A stretch of 64,000 nucleotides of DNA from Calothrix brevissima NIES-22 (GTDB lineage: Bacteria; Cyanobacteriota; Cyanobacteriia; Cyanobacteriales; Nostocaceae): the NCBI RefSeq assembly GCF_002367995.1, contig NZ_AP018207.1, positions 2,975,083 to 3,039,082 of the forward strand, in the 5' to 3' direction. Below are positions 17,904 through 26,254 of the stretch, piece after piece. The notes under the pieces are model-generated. The model saw only the letters and a program-made list of their open reading frames with translations. It made no database searches and was not told where the DNA came from. A program made the translations under genes and the position numbers. The first letter of the stretch is position 1. Every line of letters starts with the position of its first letter.

Positions 17904-18728
17904 ATGAGTACAATTACCACTAAAGATGGCACGCAGATATATTACAAAGACTGGGGTGCTGGACAACCTGTGATTTTTAGTCACGGCTGGCCTCTGAATG
18001 CTGATAGTTGGGAATATCAGATGGTTTTTATCGCTAATCATGGTTATCGCGCGATCGCACATGATAGACGGGGACATGGGCGTTCAAGTCAACCCTGGGA
18101 TGGGAATGAGATGGATACCTATGCTGATGATTTGGCTACGTTGATAGAAACCCTAGATTTACAAGGTGTGACTTTAATCGGTTTCTCTACAGGTGGTGGT
18201 GAAGTGGCGCGTTATATCGGTCGTCATGGTACAGGTAGAATCGCTAAAGCTGCATTAATATCTGCTGTACCGCCGTTGATGCTGAAGACAGAAAATAATC
18301 CCGAAGGTTCACCCATTGAAGTGTTCGACGGTTTGCGTACTGCTTCCCTGAGTGACCGATCGCAACTTTACAAAGATTTAGCTAGCGGCCCTTTTTTCGG
18401 CTTTAACCGTCCGGGTGCGAATGTCTCCCAAGGTATGATTGATTGGTTCTGGTTGCAAGGGATGCTGGCTGGGCATAAAAATACATTTGACTGTATCAAA
18501 GCTTTCTCGGAGACAGATTTTACTGAAGATTTGCAAAAGTTCGATGTCCCAACTTTGATTATTCATGGCGATGATGACCAGATTGTACCGATTGCAGCAG
18601 CAGGGATCGCATCGGCTAAAATTGTCAAGAATGCTACCCTCAAAGTTTATCCCGGCGCACCTCACGGTTTAACTAATACCCATCAGGAACAGCTAAACAA
18701 CGATATTTTATCTTTTCTCAAAGGCTGA
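17904..18728 (+). CDS. Alpha/beta hydrolase, non-heme chloroperoxidase-like
   Basis: The fold and motifs match the cofactor-free haloperoxidase/esterase group of alpha/beta hydrolases: oxyanion region [12 protein letters not shown] (about 28-39), [15 protein letters not shown], the nucleophile elbow [12 protein letters not shown] (Ser about 96), the Asp in [11 protein letters not shown] (about 224) and the catalytic His in [11 protein letters not shown] (about 253). The length (274 residues) is typical. The ATG at 17904 is preceded by AGGA at good spacing, which favours it over the upstream ATG at 17892. The natural reaction is probably ester or perhydrolysis; halogenation activity in this family is usually incidental. 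Confidence 0.88.
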   Translation: MSTITTKDGTQIYYKDWGAGQPVIFSHGWPLNADSWEYQMVFIANHGYRAIAHDRRGHGRSSQPWDGNEMDTYADDLATLIETLDLQGVTLIGFSTGGGEVARYIGRHGTGRIAKAALISAVPPLMLKTENNPEGSPIEVFDGLRTASLSDRSQLYKDLASGPFFGFNRPGANVSQGMIDWFWLQGMLAGHKNTFDCIKAFSETDFTEDLQKFDVPTLIIHGDDDQIVPIAAAGIASAKIVKNATLKVYPGAPHGLTNTHQEQLNNDILSFLKG

Positions 18729-18764
18729 TTCTCCAGCTAAATTTTTACTTCTCAAGCTGGATAA

Positions 18765-18860
18765 GGGAAATCCAAAAAATAAATTATTCCCCTTAATATT
18801 GTTGACAGTTGACTGTTGACAGTTGACTGTTAACAATAGGGGACATCCAATTTTTTAAAT
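18765..18860. repeat. MITE-like element invaded by a heptamer repeat
   Basis: The left end GGGAAATCCAAAAAATAAAT and the right end (GGGGACATCC...TTTTTTAAAT) are imperfect inverted repeats of the type seen at 11115-11222. The interior is GTTGACAGTTGACTGTTGAC, a heptamer tandem repeat. Confidence 0.6.
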
Positions 18861-18870
18861 ACCCAATAAA

Positions 18871-19033
18871 TAAGTAGTGCGAGCATCTTGCTCGCTGGTA
18901 TTCTCAGACATCAAGTAAAAATAAGTAGTGCGGGCATCTTGCTCGCTGGTGTTCTCAGACATCAAGTAAAAATAAGTAGTGTGAGCATCTTGCTCGCTGG
19001 TGTTCAAAAGCGGGCAAGATGCCCGCACTACAA
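18871..19033. repeat. Three tandem 51-bp units with hairpins
   Basis: The unit TAAGTAGTGCGAGCATCTTG...TCAGACATCAAGTAAAAA starts at 18871, 18922 and 18973, so the period is exactly 51 bases. Each unit holds a GCGAGCATCTTGCTCGC hairpin. After the last unit the inverted sequence GCGGGCAAGATGCCCGCACT appears. The minus strand stays open across the units because 51 is divisible by three, but this is a repeat, not a gene. Confidence 0.85.
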
Positions 19034-19074
19034 ATATTAAATTTTTCAACTTATTTTTACATAACTCTTAATAC

Positions 19075-19142
19075 TAGCTATTGACTATTGACTATTGACT
19101 ATTGACTATTGACTATTGACTATTGACTATTGACTATTGACC
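19075..19142. repeat. Short tandem heptamer repeat (CTATTGA)n
   Basis: About nine consecutive copies of the 7-base unit TATTGAC lie just after the stop codon of the dynamin-like gene. This is a typical short tandemly repeated repetitive sequence of heterocystous cyanobacteria. Confidence 0.9.
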
Positions 19143-19152
19143 ATTGACTCTT

Positions 19153-21612
19153 TTAACTTTCCCCTACAATATCTAATAAACCATCAGAAATTAAAAAACC
19201 GTTGCTAGTAGTCCGGGGGTCGATATTTTCTTCTACTGCTTCCACATCCTTAATTAAGGGTAATAAATGCTCGTTTACTTGCATGAGTTGTAAACCTGTA
19301 TTAATGCTGGAAGCAGCTAAATTATATGCAGTAATTTTCTGTTTAACTTCTTGCAGTAACCTTTGATTATTAGCAATCTTTTTCTCTGCTTCTTGTTCGA
19401 GAGTTTTTTCTAGAAAATTACGGGCTTGGGGATTCTGCTGCAAGATATAATCTGCTTGATTATCTGCCATTTCTAATAACTGATTTTTCAGGATTTGATT
19501 GACGGTTTGGCGGAAGGATTTACGGACGGTGTGCGAGACTTTTGGCTCAAAATCTAATTTTAATAATTGCCTAATTGCTGGTTCGGCTTCAATCATGCTT
19601 TCACAGTCATAACTTTGAGAAGTTTGCTGTAATGTTTGGCGGAATTGATAGATAGAAAAAGTGCCTTCATCGTAAAATCTGGGGCTTTCTCTGACAAAGC
19701 GATCGCACTCTACACTCGCAGCAATAATTAAAGCTTGAGAAACCATCTTTTCGGCAATTTTAACTTCAGCTTCAATGCCGCCATCATTACCTAATAAACT
19801 ATACAATTGGCGGTAATATTCGGATTTGCGAATTTTTTCGATTAACTGCTGAAATAGATTAGCAATTAAATGCTGAGAAGACATCATTAAATTATCTTCC
19901 AATTGATTGGATAAATAATAAAATGCTTCTACTAAAATAGCGAGTAAAGGTGCAGTTGCATTGCGGGGATGGCTGAGAGTTGCGCGGCGATAAGCATCAG
20001 CTACAGAAAAGCTTTCTAGTAATTCATCTAAACGGCGAATCATCCTGGCTTGTAATTGGCGAAAATCTGCTTCAAATTCATCGCAGGTATTATTAACTAA
20101 ATGGTTGACTTCTTCTGTAATATGCTGTGTAAAGTCTTTGGAAACTTGCTGTAATTGTTGATTCAGGCGTTGTAATTCCTGTACCTTCATTGGCTCAAGT
20201 TCTTGGGGTTGACTTGCTAATTCCCGATAGACAGTTTGATAATGATTTTTCAGTTGAATACAAATAGATTGTAAATCTTCCGCTAAATTCAGGAAAAGTT
20301 GCGGGCGTTTTTCTTGGGTAAGATAGCGCGTAATTGCGGTTCTAAATTCTTCAATACCGCTATCTTGAATTAACTGTAAAATTAATGGCGTACCTTGTTC
20401 AGTTAAAATCCTAATATAGTTCTCGTTAGGAGTTTCAAAGTTATTTACCGCAATCCGGAATTTACTCGCTGATAACTTACCAGCACAGTAGCGGTTAAAT
20501 TCATGGACAAACTGTGGCGTTTCTTCCACACCATTAATCGCTTTCACGCTAGCAGCAAAAATCGAATCTAAACCAAATCTATCTTGCTGACTTGTTTGTT
20601 TAATTTGACTGCCATAAAATCCTAACAAGCCACTGGTTTTATAAACTCTGTGGGTATCGCGGAACTGATTGCTAATTAAATCTTCTAAGCGTTGTCTGAG
20701 TTGCGCATTAAACCAAGTTTCATCAATGCGGTTAAAGACATAAAAAATGCGATCACGGATTCCATTATTACTCCGCATCGTTTCCAGCAGCTTTGTTTCT
20801 TCCTTCGTCATATCACCAGCCGCCGCAGGTTTCAACACGCATACCACTGCGGAAGTATCTGGATTTTGAATTTTTTCATAAGCTAACTGTGCATCTTTTT
20901 CAACTGGCGCATCAATTCCCGGCGTATCGATGAGTACGTTACCATCTTGTAAAAGCGGATGATGACAATAATATTCAATTCGTTTTAACACAGCGCTATT
21001 ACTACCACGACGCGCATAATTTGCTGCTTCTTTAATATTGCTAAAGTTAAATTGTGCCATTGAATAAGTAGCATTATTAACTGTGTGGATATGTTGACGA
21101 TTAGCGATATATCCTTCCAGCAATAACATTAAAGCCTTGGCTTGTTTTGCGCGTTCCGATTTATTTTCCCCACCCTCTTGTTGGAGAATTGCTTGACAAC
21201 CTTGATTGAGTAAATTAATGACATCTGGTTGATTAATATTAGCAACTGTGGTAAATCCTAATTCTTTACATAAAGATAAAGCTTGTTCGCAAATTTCTAC
21301 TTCATTTAAAAAGGTGAATACTACTCTTTCTTTTTCGGCTTCAGCATAGGCAATTTTACATTCTGTCCCCGTAGCATGTCCTTCAGCGCTATATAATAAT
21401 TCTCTTTCTAAGATTGCATTAATTAGCATTGATTTACCAGCACTAAATGCACCAGCAAAAACAATTTCAAATTGCGGAGAAATAGCTTTATCTAAAGAAG
21501 TTTGGATAGGTGTAATATCGTAAGAGCGAAATGTCGGTTCTTGCTGTAAAAGTTTTAGGATATACTCAACTTGTTCTTTTAAATTTTGGCAATGAAGCGA
21601 CAATTCCGACAT
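19153..21612 (-). CDS. Dynamin-like large GTPase
   Basis: A bacterial dynamin-like protein. The G1 P-loop is GAFSAGKS (about residues 55-62), the G2 Thr lies in EGHATGTECKI, G3 is LIDTPGID (about 228-235) and G4 is FNRIDETW (about 286). Long predicted coiled coils follow (about 425-500 and 700-770), as in the stalk of dynamins. A moderately hydrophobic segment near LLAILVEAFYYLSNQ could contact membrane. Members remodel or protect membranes, for example thylakoids. The 819-residue length is normal. It is on the same strand as kptA but separated from it by a repeat-filled gap, so I treat it as a single transcription unit. Confidence 0.88.
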   Translation of the reverse strand: MSELSLHCQNLKEQVEYILKLLQQEPTFRSYDITPIQTSLDKAISPQFEIVFAGAFSAGKSMLINAILERELLYSAEGHATGTECKIAYAEAEKERVVFTFLNEVEICEQALSLCKELGFTTVANINQPDVINLLNQGCQAILQQEGGENKSERAKQAKALMLLLEGYIANRQHIHTVNNATYSMAQFNFSNIKEAANYARRGSNSAVLKRIEYYCHHPLLQDGNVLIDTPGIDAPVEKDAQLAYEKIQNPDTSAVVCVLKPAAAGDMTKEETKLLETMRSNNGIRDRIFYVFNRIDETWFNAQLRQRLEDLISNQFRDTHRVYKTSGLLGFYGSQIKQTSQQDRFGLDSIFAASVKAINGVEETPQFVHEFNRYCAGKLSASKFRIAVNNFETPNENYIRILTEQGTPLILQLIQDSGIEEFRTAITRYLTQEKRPQLFLNLAEDLQSICIQLKNHYQTVYRELASQPQELEPMKVQELQRLNQQLQQVSKDFTQHITEEVNHLVNNTCDEFEADFRQLQARMIRRLDELLESFSVADAYRRATLSHPRNATAPLLAILVEAFYYLSNQLEDNLMMSSQHLIANLFQQLIEKIRKSEYYRQLYSLLGNDGGIEAEVKIAEKMVSQALIIAASVECDRFVRESPRFYDEGTFSIYQFRQTLQQTSQSYDCESMIEAEPAIRQLLKLDFEPKVSHTVRKSFRQTVNQILKNQLLEMADNQADYILQQNPQARNFLEKTLEQEAEKKIANNQRLLQEVKQKITAYNLAASSINTGLQLMQVNEHLLPLIKDVEAVEENIDPRTTSNGFLISDGLLDIVGES

Positions 21613-21716
21613 AGTTTTATCCCGACTACATTACATATATATGCTATTCAAGTTTTTAGCTAACTTGAATCAGTGACAATACTGATAAGTAGATAGGCGC
21701 GATTAAAGATAGTTGT

Positions 21717-21885
21717 CATTAGTCATTAGTCATTAGTCATTAGTCATTAGTCATTAGATGTAGGTTGGGTTGAGGAACGAAACCCAACATTTCCGCGTTG
21801 TGTTGGGTTTCACTACCCTACCCTTCGGGAACGACTTCGTCGAACGGGAAGCCGCTCTGCGTCTACTTTCAACCCAACCTACGCA
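21717..21885. repeat. Heptamer repeat plus nested REP-like palindromes
   Basis: TCATTAG is repeated five times (about 21717-21755). From 21760 comes the GTAGGTTGGGTTGAGGAACG / GTTGGGTTTCACT...CAACCCAACCTACGC element, also present at about 42359, 43722 and 54590. In this copy the right arm is interrupted by a second palindrome (ACCCTACCCTTCGGGAACGA ... GGGAAGCCGCTCTGCGTCTA). Confidence 0.75.
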
Positions 21886-21933
21886 GTTAGTTTTATAGAA
21901 CCGCAGAGAACGCAGAGAACACAGAGGAGAATT

Positions 21934-22476
21934 TCAAATTATTTGCAAATATTCAGGCGGTACATTATCAACTAACCAAACACCATTATCGGAACAATAA
22001 AATTGATAACCTGCTTGATACATTGACGCTGTATCTATAGCCAAAACTACAGGTTTTCCATGTCTTGCACCAACGGTTTTAGCTGTGGCAATATCGGCAG
22101 ATAAATGCACGTGGTGGCGTGACATTTTGGCAATTCCTGTTTGCAGAATTGACTCTACAGATTTGTGTCCTGTACCGTGATACAACACATTTGGCGGTGT
22201 CACTGGTTCTAACTGTAAATCAACTTCTACGCTATGTCCTTGATTAGCACGGATCATAGTACCTGTAGAGTCGAAGGAAAAGCGTTTTTTATCATTATTA
22301 GCCACTACTTCTTGCAATTCCTGCAAGGTAATGGGAAATTGATGTTTTGCACAAGCTGCTAGTAGTTCTTGGACATTCACCCAGCCACCAGATTCTAGTG
22401 TAATTCCCAGGCTTTCGGGTTGATGGCGCAGATATTTGCTGAGAAATTTACTGATTTTAATTAAACGGTTGTTCAT
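21934..22476 (-). CDS. kptA: RNA 2'-phosphotransferase (KptA/Tpt1)
   Basis: KptA/Tpt1 transfers an internal RNA 2'-phosphate to NAD+, giving ADP-ribose 1'',2''-cyclic phosphate. The N-terminal winged-helix lobe shows the signature LSKYLRHQPESLGITLESGG (residues about 9-28) with the Arg/His pair. The C-terminal NAD-binding lobe shows LYHGTGHKSVESIL (about 98-111), HHVHLSADIATA (about 121-132) and GARHGKPVVLAID. The ATG at 22476 (MNNRLIKISKFLSKYLRH) fits the family start better than 22488. The length (180 residues) is normal. Its bacterial RNA substrate is unknown because no tRNA splicing ligase of the yeast type is expected here. Confidence 0.92.
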   Translation of the reverse strand: MNNRLIKISKFLSKYLRHQPESLGITLESGGWVNVQELLAACAKHQFPITLQELQEVVANNDKKRFSFDSTGTMIRANQGHSVEVDLQLEPVTPPNVLYHGTGHKSVESILQTGIAKMSRHHVHLSADIATAKTVGARHGKPVVLAIDTASMYQAGYQFYCSDNGVWLVDNVPPEYLQII

Positions 22477-22579
22477 TATTTTGGTCAATAGTCAATAGTC
22501 AATGGTCAATAGTCATTTGTTAATTTAATTATGAATTATAAATTACGAATTACGAACTTGTACTGAGCTTGTCGAAGTA

Positions 22580-23893
22580 TTACGAATTATTGATGATTGT
22601 TGACCAAATCTGTTTGCTGATGATAGCTATTGCTAGGGAAATCATGATAATAAGTGTGGCTTTACCACCGGGGACAAGTGATTGATATACTTTATTGGTA
22701 TGTTCCTTTCGTTGTTTCCATGTCATCAATGCGGGGATGATTCCGCCTAAAACTGAGATGTTAAATGTACCAACATAATCTAATGCAGTGAAGAAAATTT
22801 TGGGACTGATGACACCGACACTCATCGCTGGTAAAAGAATCATGGAGTAGAGGCGCAAGCGGCTGGTAAATTGGATTTGCGTAGATAAAAATATCTCTTG
22901 AAAAAAGTCTAGCAATCCATAGACAAAGCCGATGAATGAGGTGGCGATCGCAAATTCGGAGAAAATTGATACTAGCACTCCTAACCATTCTCCCGCACCA
23001 CCAGACCGCAAAATTTCTAAGGGGTCAAATATCCCTTGAATATTACCAGCATTGTGCAGGATATCTGGGCTAACACTTCCCAAAATGACTGCATTCCAGG
23101 CTAGGAACATAATTAAGGGTATCGCTGAACCAATGACAATTGACTGGCGAATTTTTTTGGTGTCTGCTTCTAGTTGAGTCACGACCACTGGCACAATGTT
23201 ATGGTAAAACAGAGCTACAGCCATGACAGATACAGCGCTACCGACTGCACTCCAATTCTGAAATAAAAATTGTGTAGTCTTAACTTGTCCGCCTGCGAGT
23301 AATAATAGTCCTAAAAATGAAGCCAGAACAATGGCGACAAATACGCTATTCAGCTTTTCGACAAACTTATCTCGTCCAAAATACATGATTCCACCAAATA
23401 CCAGGGTGAACGCAGTGGTTCCTACCCATGCAGGTACAGCATTTTGAACGCCGAATAAATTAGCGATCGCATTTCCTAAAATCTCGCCGCCTTGGGTGGT
23501 GTAAGCTACTAGTAAGGCATAGTGTAAAAACAAATAAGTACCGGCAGCAATTCGCCCACCAATTAAGCCCAAGGTGTTCTCAATCATCGCTAACATGCCC
23601 ACATTTGGACGCCCTGCTAGCCGCATAGTATTGACTGTGGCTTCTGCAATCAATAAACCAGAAACTAAAGTGTATACCCAAACCGCAATTAATAAGACTG
23701 TGGATGGAACAATACCAGAGGGTAAAGTTACCGCAGGTAAGGCGAGAATTCCCGCACCTACCGTAGTTCCCGCAATTAATGCTGTGCTACCTAATACGCT
23801 TCCAGGTTGATGACTTAGCCGCTTACCATCAAATTCCAGATTAGAAAACAAGCGATTATTTGGTTCTTCATCGGATTTGATCGCAGTCTGCAT
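22580..23893 (-). CDS. Aromatic amino-acid permease (HAAAP/tyrosine-tryptophan type)
   Basis: About eleven hydrophobic segments and the N-terminal signature GSTALIAGTTVGAGILALPA (about residues 35-54) place it in the hydroxy/aromatic amino acid permease family (TyrP/Mtr-like), proton-coupled importers of the inner membrane. Further motifs: FYHNIVPVVVTQLEAD in the middle and NISVLGGIIPALMTW near the end. The ATG at 23893 (MQTAIKSDEEP) is preferred; a TTG at 23920 is the only upstream extension. The gene is monocistronic. The substrate among Tyr, Trp and Phe cannot be decided from sequence. Confidence 0.85.
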   Translation of the reverse strand: MQTAIKSDEEPNNRLFSNLEFDGKRLSHQPGSVLGSTALIAGTTVGAGILALPAVTLPSGIVPSTVLLIAVWVYTLVSGLLIAEATVNTMRLAGRPNVGMLAMIENTLGLIGGRIAAGTYLFLHYALLVAYTTQGGEILGNAIANLFGVQNAVPAWVGTTAFTLVFGGIMYFGRDKFVEKLNSVFVAIVLASFLGLLLLAGGQVKTTQFLFQNWSAVGSAVSVMAVALFYHNIVPVVVTQLEADTKKIRQSIVIGSAIPLIMFLAWNAVILGSVSPDILHNAGNIQGIFDPLEILRSGGAGEWLGVLVSIFSEFAIATSFIGFVYGLLDFFQEIFLSTQIQFTSRLRLYSMILLPAMSVGVISPKIFFTALDYVGTFNISVLGGIIPALMTWKQRKEHTNKVYQSLVPGGKATLIIMISLAIAIISKQIWSTIINNS

Positions 23894-24003
23894 AGGTGTT
23901 TTGCTCAAGTATGGGTGCAATTTGCCAGGTTAACATTACATTATGTAACCAATCTTAGCAAAACCCTAAAAGTAGTTTTAAGCAATCCCCTTCCCTGTCT
24001 TTT

Positions 24004-24302
24004 TGCATGGTATCCCAATCATTAACTTAAGTCGGCAACTCGTAGGGGCGGGGTGATCCATTGGTATCAACTTAAGTTCAAACGCTTACCCCACAAGCTT
24101 TTTACCCCTCCCCTTTTTCCCCTCCCCGTTTACGGGGAGGGGACGTTTTGGCTTTAGACAAAACTGGGGTGGGGTAACGCGGATCTTGATGGTAGGCGAT
24201 TTGAGGTAAAATCAAGTCCTGATGAAGGTTTCACGTTAAGTTGACACCAATGGGTGAACCCGCCCCGACAATTTGGGATAATTGATTTTTGGATTTCCCT
24301 AA
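24004..24302. repeat. Three-layer nested MITE-like repeats
   Basis: The outer element begins near ATCATTAACTTAAG and GTAGGGGCGGGGT (24016-24053) and ends with ACCCGCCCCGAC and TTTTTGGATTTCCCT (24256-24300). Inside it lies a second element with inverted ends CCATTGGTATCAACTTAA (24058) and TTAAGTTGACACCAATGG (24236-24253). Inside that is a 10-bp perfect hairpin (CCCCTCCCCG, 24119-24128, with its complement at 24133-24142). Confidence 0.75.
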
Positions 24303-24394
24303 GAACAAATCCGTAGGCGTAACCCAACCTAGACATCGCCAAAAACAATAAAGCATAACTAAACAAGCGCTTATTGTCAAACATGGCAATTTTT

Positions 24395-24690
24395 GAGCCA
24401 GCAATCTACCTTTTTACCTGCGGAAAATACCAAAATGAGTGCGTGATTTACCCAAATGAGTAAATGAAATGGCTTTTCACTTGCGGAAAACACCAAAACG
24501 AGTACGCGATTTACCGAAACGAGTAGGCGATATAGCTTTTTGAGTAGGTGAAATAGTATTTTACTTGCGGAAAACACAATAATGAGAAAGCAAAAAGCCT
24601 TAATGAGAAGGTAAAATGGCTTTTTGCTGACTTAAAACAGGAAAATGAGTACTTGATTTTGATAAATGAGAAAGCGATCGCCTTTTTTGT
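24395..24690. repeat. Degenerate tandem array of AAAATGAGTA-type units
   Basis: A G+C-poor stretch repeats CTTGCGGAAAACACCAAAA and then AATGAGTA or AACGAGTA with GCGATTTACC or GAAATGGC, at least eight times with drift. ORFs across it on the minus strand repeat VFSASK..FHLL simply because the DNA repeats. I do not recognise the repeat. Confidence 0.6.
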
Positions 24691-24960
24691 TTACGAAAAA
24701 TTTAAAAATGCGTATTAAATATGTGTAAATGATAAAGCTGGCGCATATTGAGCCAAAAACTTTCGCGTTTAGATACCAAATACAGTTGATTTCGCGGAAA
24801 TTATAGATGGGGGTAGGGGCATGGCAATGCCATGCCCTGACAATCGTATTGTCAGGCGATGCCATGATATTGTTAAACGATACGATGTCTACAATGAATA
24901 GAAGCAGCAAGTGCGATCGCTATTTTTGAGCTAAAATTCCCAAACTAGCCACGCATAAAA
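24691..24960. other. Gene-free spacer with a GGCATGGC palindrome
   Basis: It contains a GTAGGGGCATGGCAATGCCA palindrome near 24812 and a GCGATCGC site near 24914. No supported gene. Confidence 0.4.
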
Positions 24961-25614
24961 TTAAGCCTTGTTAGTAGGTGCATTAGTGACTCTAGCATCT
25001 ACAATTGCTTGGGATACATTGGGAATAAACCAGTTCACATCACCAGACTTGACAATTTTTGTCCCTGCTTGATTAAATTCCAGCACCCCAGTATCGGGAT
25101 TTGCGCTCAAAACTAAGTTAGCACCAATAGGAATCTTAATTGCAACACCACCAGCGACTTCTTGAGTTTGTCCATCTTGACTCAAAGCCGTCACCTTCAC
25201 ATCACTTGGTAGATAAATTCCCTTGCAATTCCATCGATCTTCAGTTGTTTGTCCATTAGCTAAAAAATATAATGCAGCCCCTTCGGAGTATTCATCATCA
25301 TCAAGTCCTGGTTCTGGCCCGTATACACCAATAGTTTTACCTGTTTTATTGGTGCATTGTCCCCAATCAACTCCCGATTCAAACACATATTTCTCTAAAG
25401 TTAACTCATCAATGGCTCGATCAATTTGTTCTGGTGTATAGCCTTCTAACTGAGATTGTGTCTTTTTGACAGTTTGCAACCGCTCAATTTCTTTCGTCAG
25501 CGCTACATAATCAGGATTTTTCGTAAATTTCGGGCGATCGGCAAATGAAGGCGGCGCAATGACTAAATTTACTAGTAACAGCGCTAGCATCAAAAAATAT
25601 TTGCAGGTTTTCAT
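24961..25614 (-). CDS. Secreted hypothetical protein
   Basis: A clear signal peptide (MKTCKYFLMLALLLVNLVIAPPSFA, cleavage after SFA, residues 1-25) precedes a 190-residue domain I do not recognise. The mature part starts with a helical segment (YVALTKEIERLQTVKKTQSQ, then TPEQIDRAIDELTLEKYVFE). A beta-rich part follows with two Cys residues (WGQCTNKTGK and WNCKGIYLP) that could form a disulfide. The repeated pattern of Gly and beta strands to the end suggests a small beta sandwich. It is probably periplasmic or exported. No neighbour on this strand within 1 kb suggests a function. Confidence 0.7.
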   Translation of the reverse strand: MKTCKYFLMLALLLVNLVIAPPSFADRPKFTKNPDYVALTKEIERLQTVKKTQSQLEGYTPEQIDRAIDELTLEKYVFESGVDWGQCTNKTGKTIGVYGPEPGLDDDEYSEGAALYFLANGQTTEDRWNCKGIYLPSDVKVTALSQDGQTQEVAGGVAIKIPIGANLVLSANPDTGVLEFNQAGTKIVKSGDVNWFIPNVSQAIVDARVTNAPTNKA

Positions 25615-26254
25615 CTTATATGTCCTACTTTTTACAAATTGCTGTTGAGGTTTATCTCAATAAATTGTCATCTTTGTAACAAAAAAACAATTTTAGTTAT
25701 TTTGAAAAGTTCTTCTACAATACCTCGGTTTTTTTCAAAATAACTATTAATTTTAACCTACCATTTCAACTCTTACTTGACAACATTAGCCTCTTCATAG
25801 AGTTTTATACTTCTGATATTTAAGTAGCAACTCTGCCTCTGTCCAGCTAAATTCCTACATTTATTTGATCCCAATGTTGTCGCCAATCAATTAACCCACA
25901 ATCCCACGATCTTATAGGGTATTAGTTTTATCTTAATAGTTAATGTATCAATTAATGATTTATTTCTCAAATATAAATTTACATAATCTCGATAAAGTTA
26001 GCGTAAATGATTCTTCTTTAACTAAAATTTAAAAATTATTTTTTACTGATACTTGATTGCAGAAAATACATGGGGTAGTATGACCACTATCGTCAGAAAT
26101 ACAACCAAAGATAGAGGTTGTTGAGTTGAGATATATAGCAAAAATTTATGCTCAAACTTTGGGGTTACTTGATAGGGATATTTTGATTTAGGCAATATTA
26201 AAAACACCCCTAATCCCACCGAAATATGTACTATTCCCTCGCCAAAGCAGCAAT
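25615..26254. other. A+T-rich intergenic region
   Basis: I see no gene, RNA or repeat. The region must hold the promoters of the secreted protein (minus) and of the permease (plus). Runs of A and T at 25670-26040 are notable but carry no motif I can name. Confidence 0.4.

Noticed and set aside
17714..17923. A 69-codon plus-strand ORF before the alpha/beta hydrolase
   Set aside because: It begins with GTG, overlaps the start of the hydrolase and has no domain or Shine-Dalgarno support.
19075..19142. CRISPR array suspicion for the heptamer and 51-base repeats
   Set aside because: Units are contiguous without variable spacers, and no cas genes are in the window.
24377..24910. Two minus-strand ORFs across the A+T-rich repeat region
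   Set aside because: Their repeated residues (VFSASK...FHLL) come only from the DNA repeat; no start signal or family supports them.
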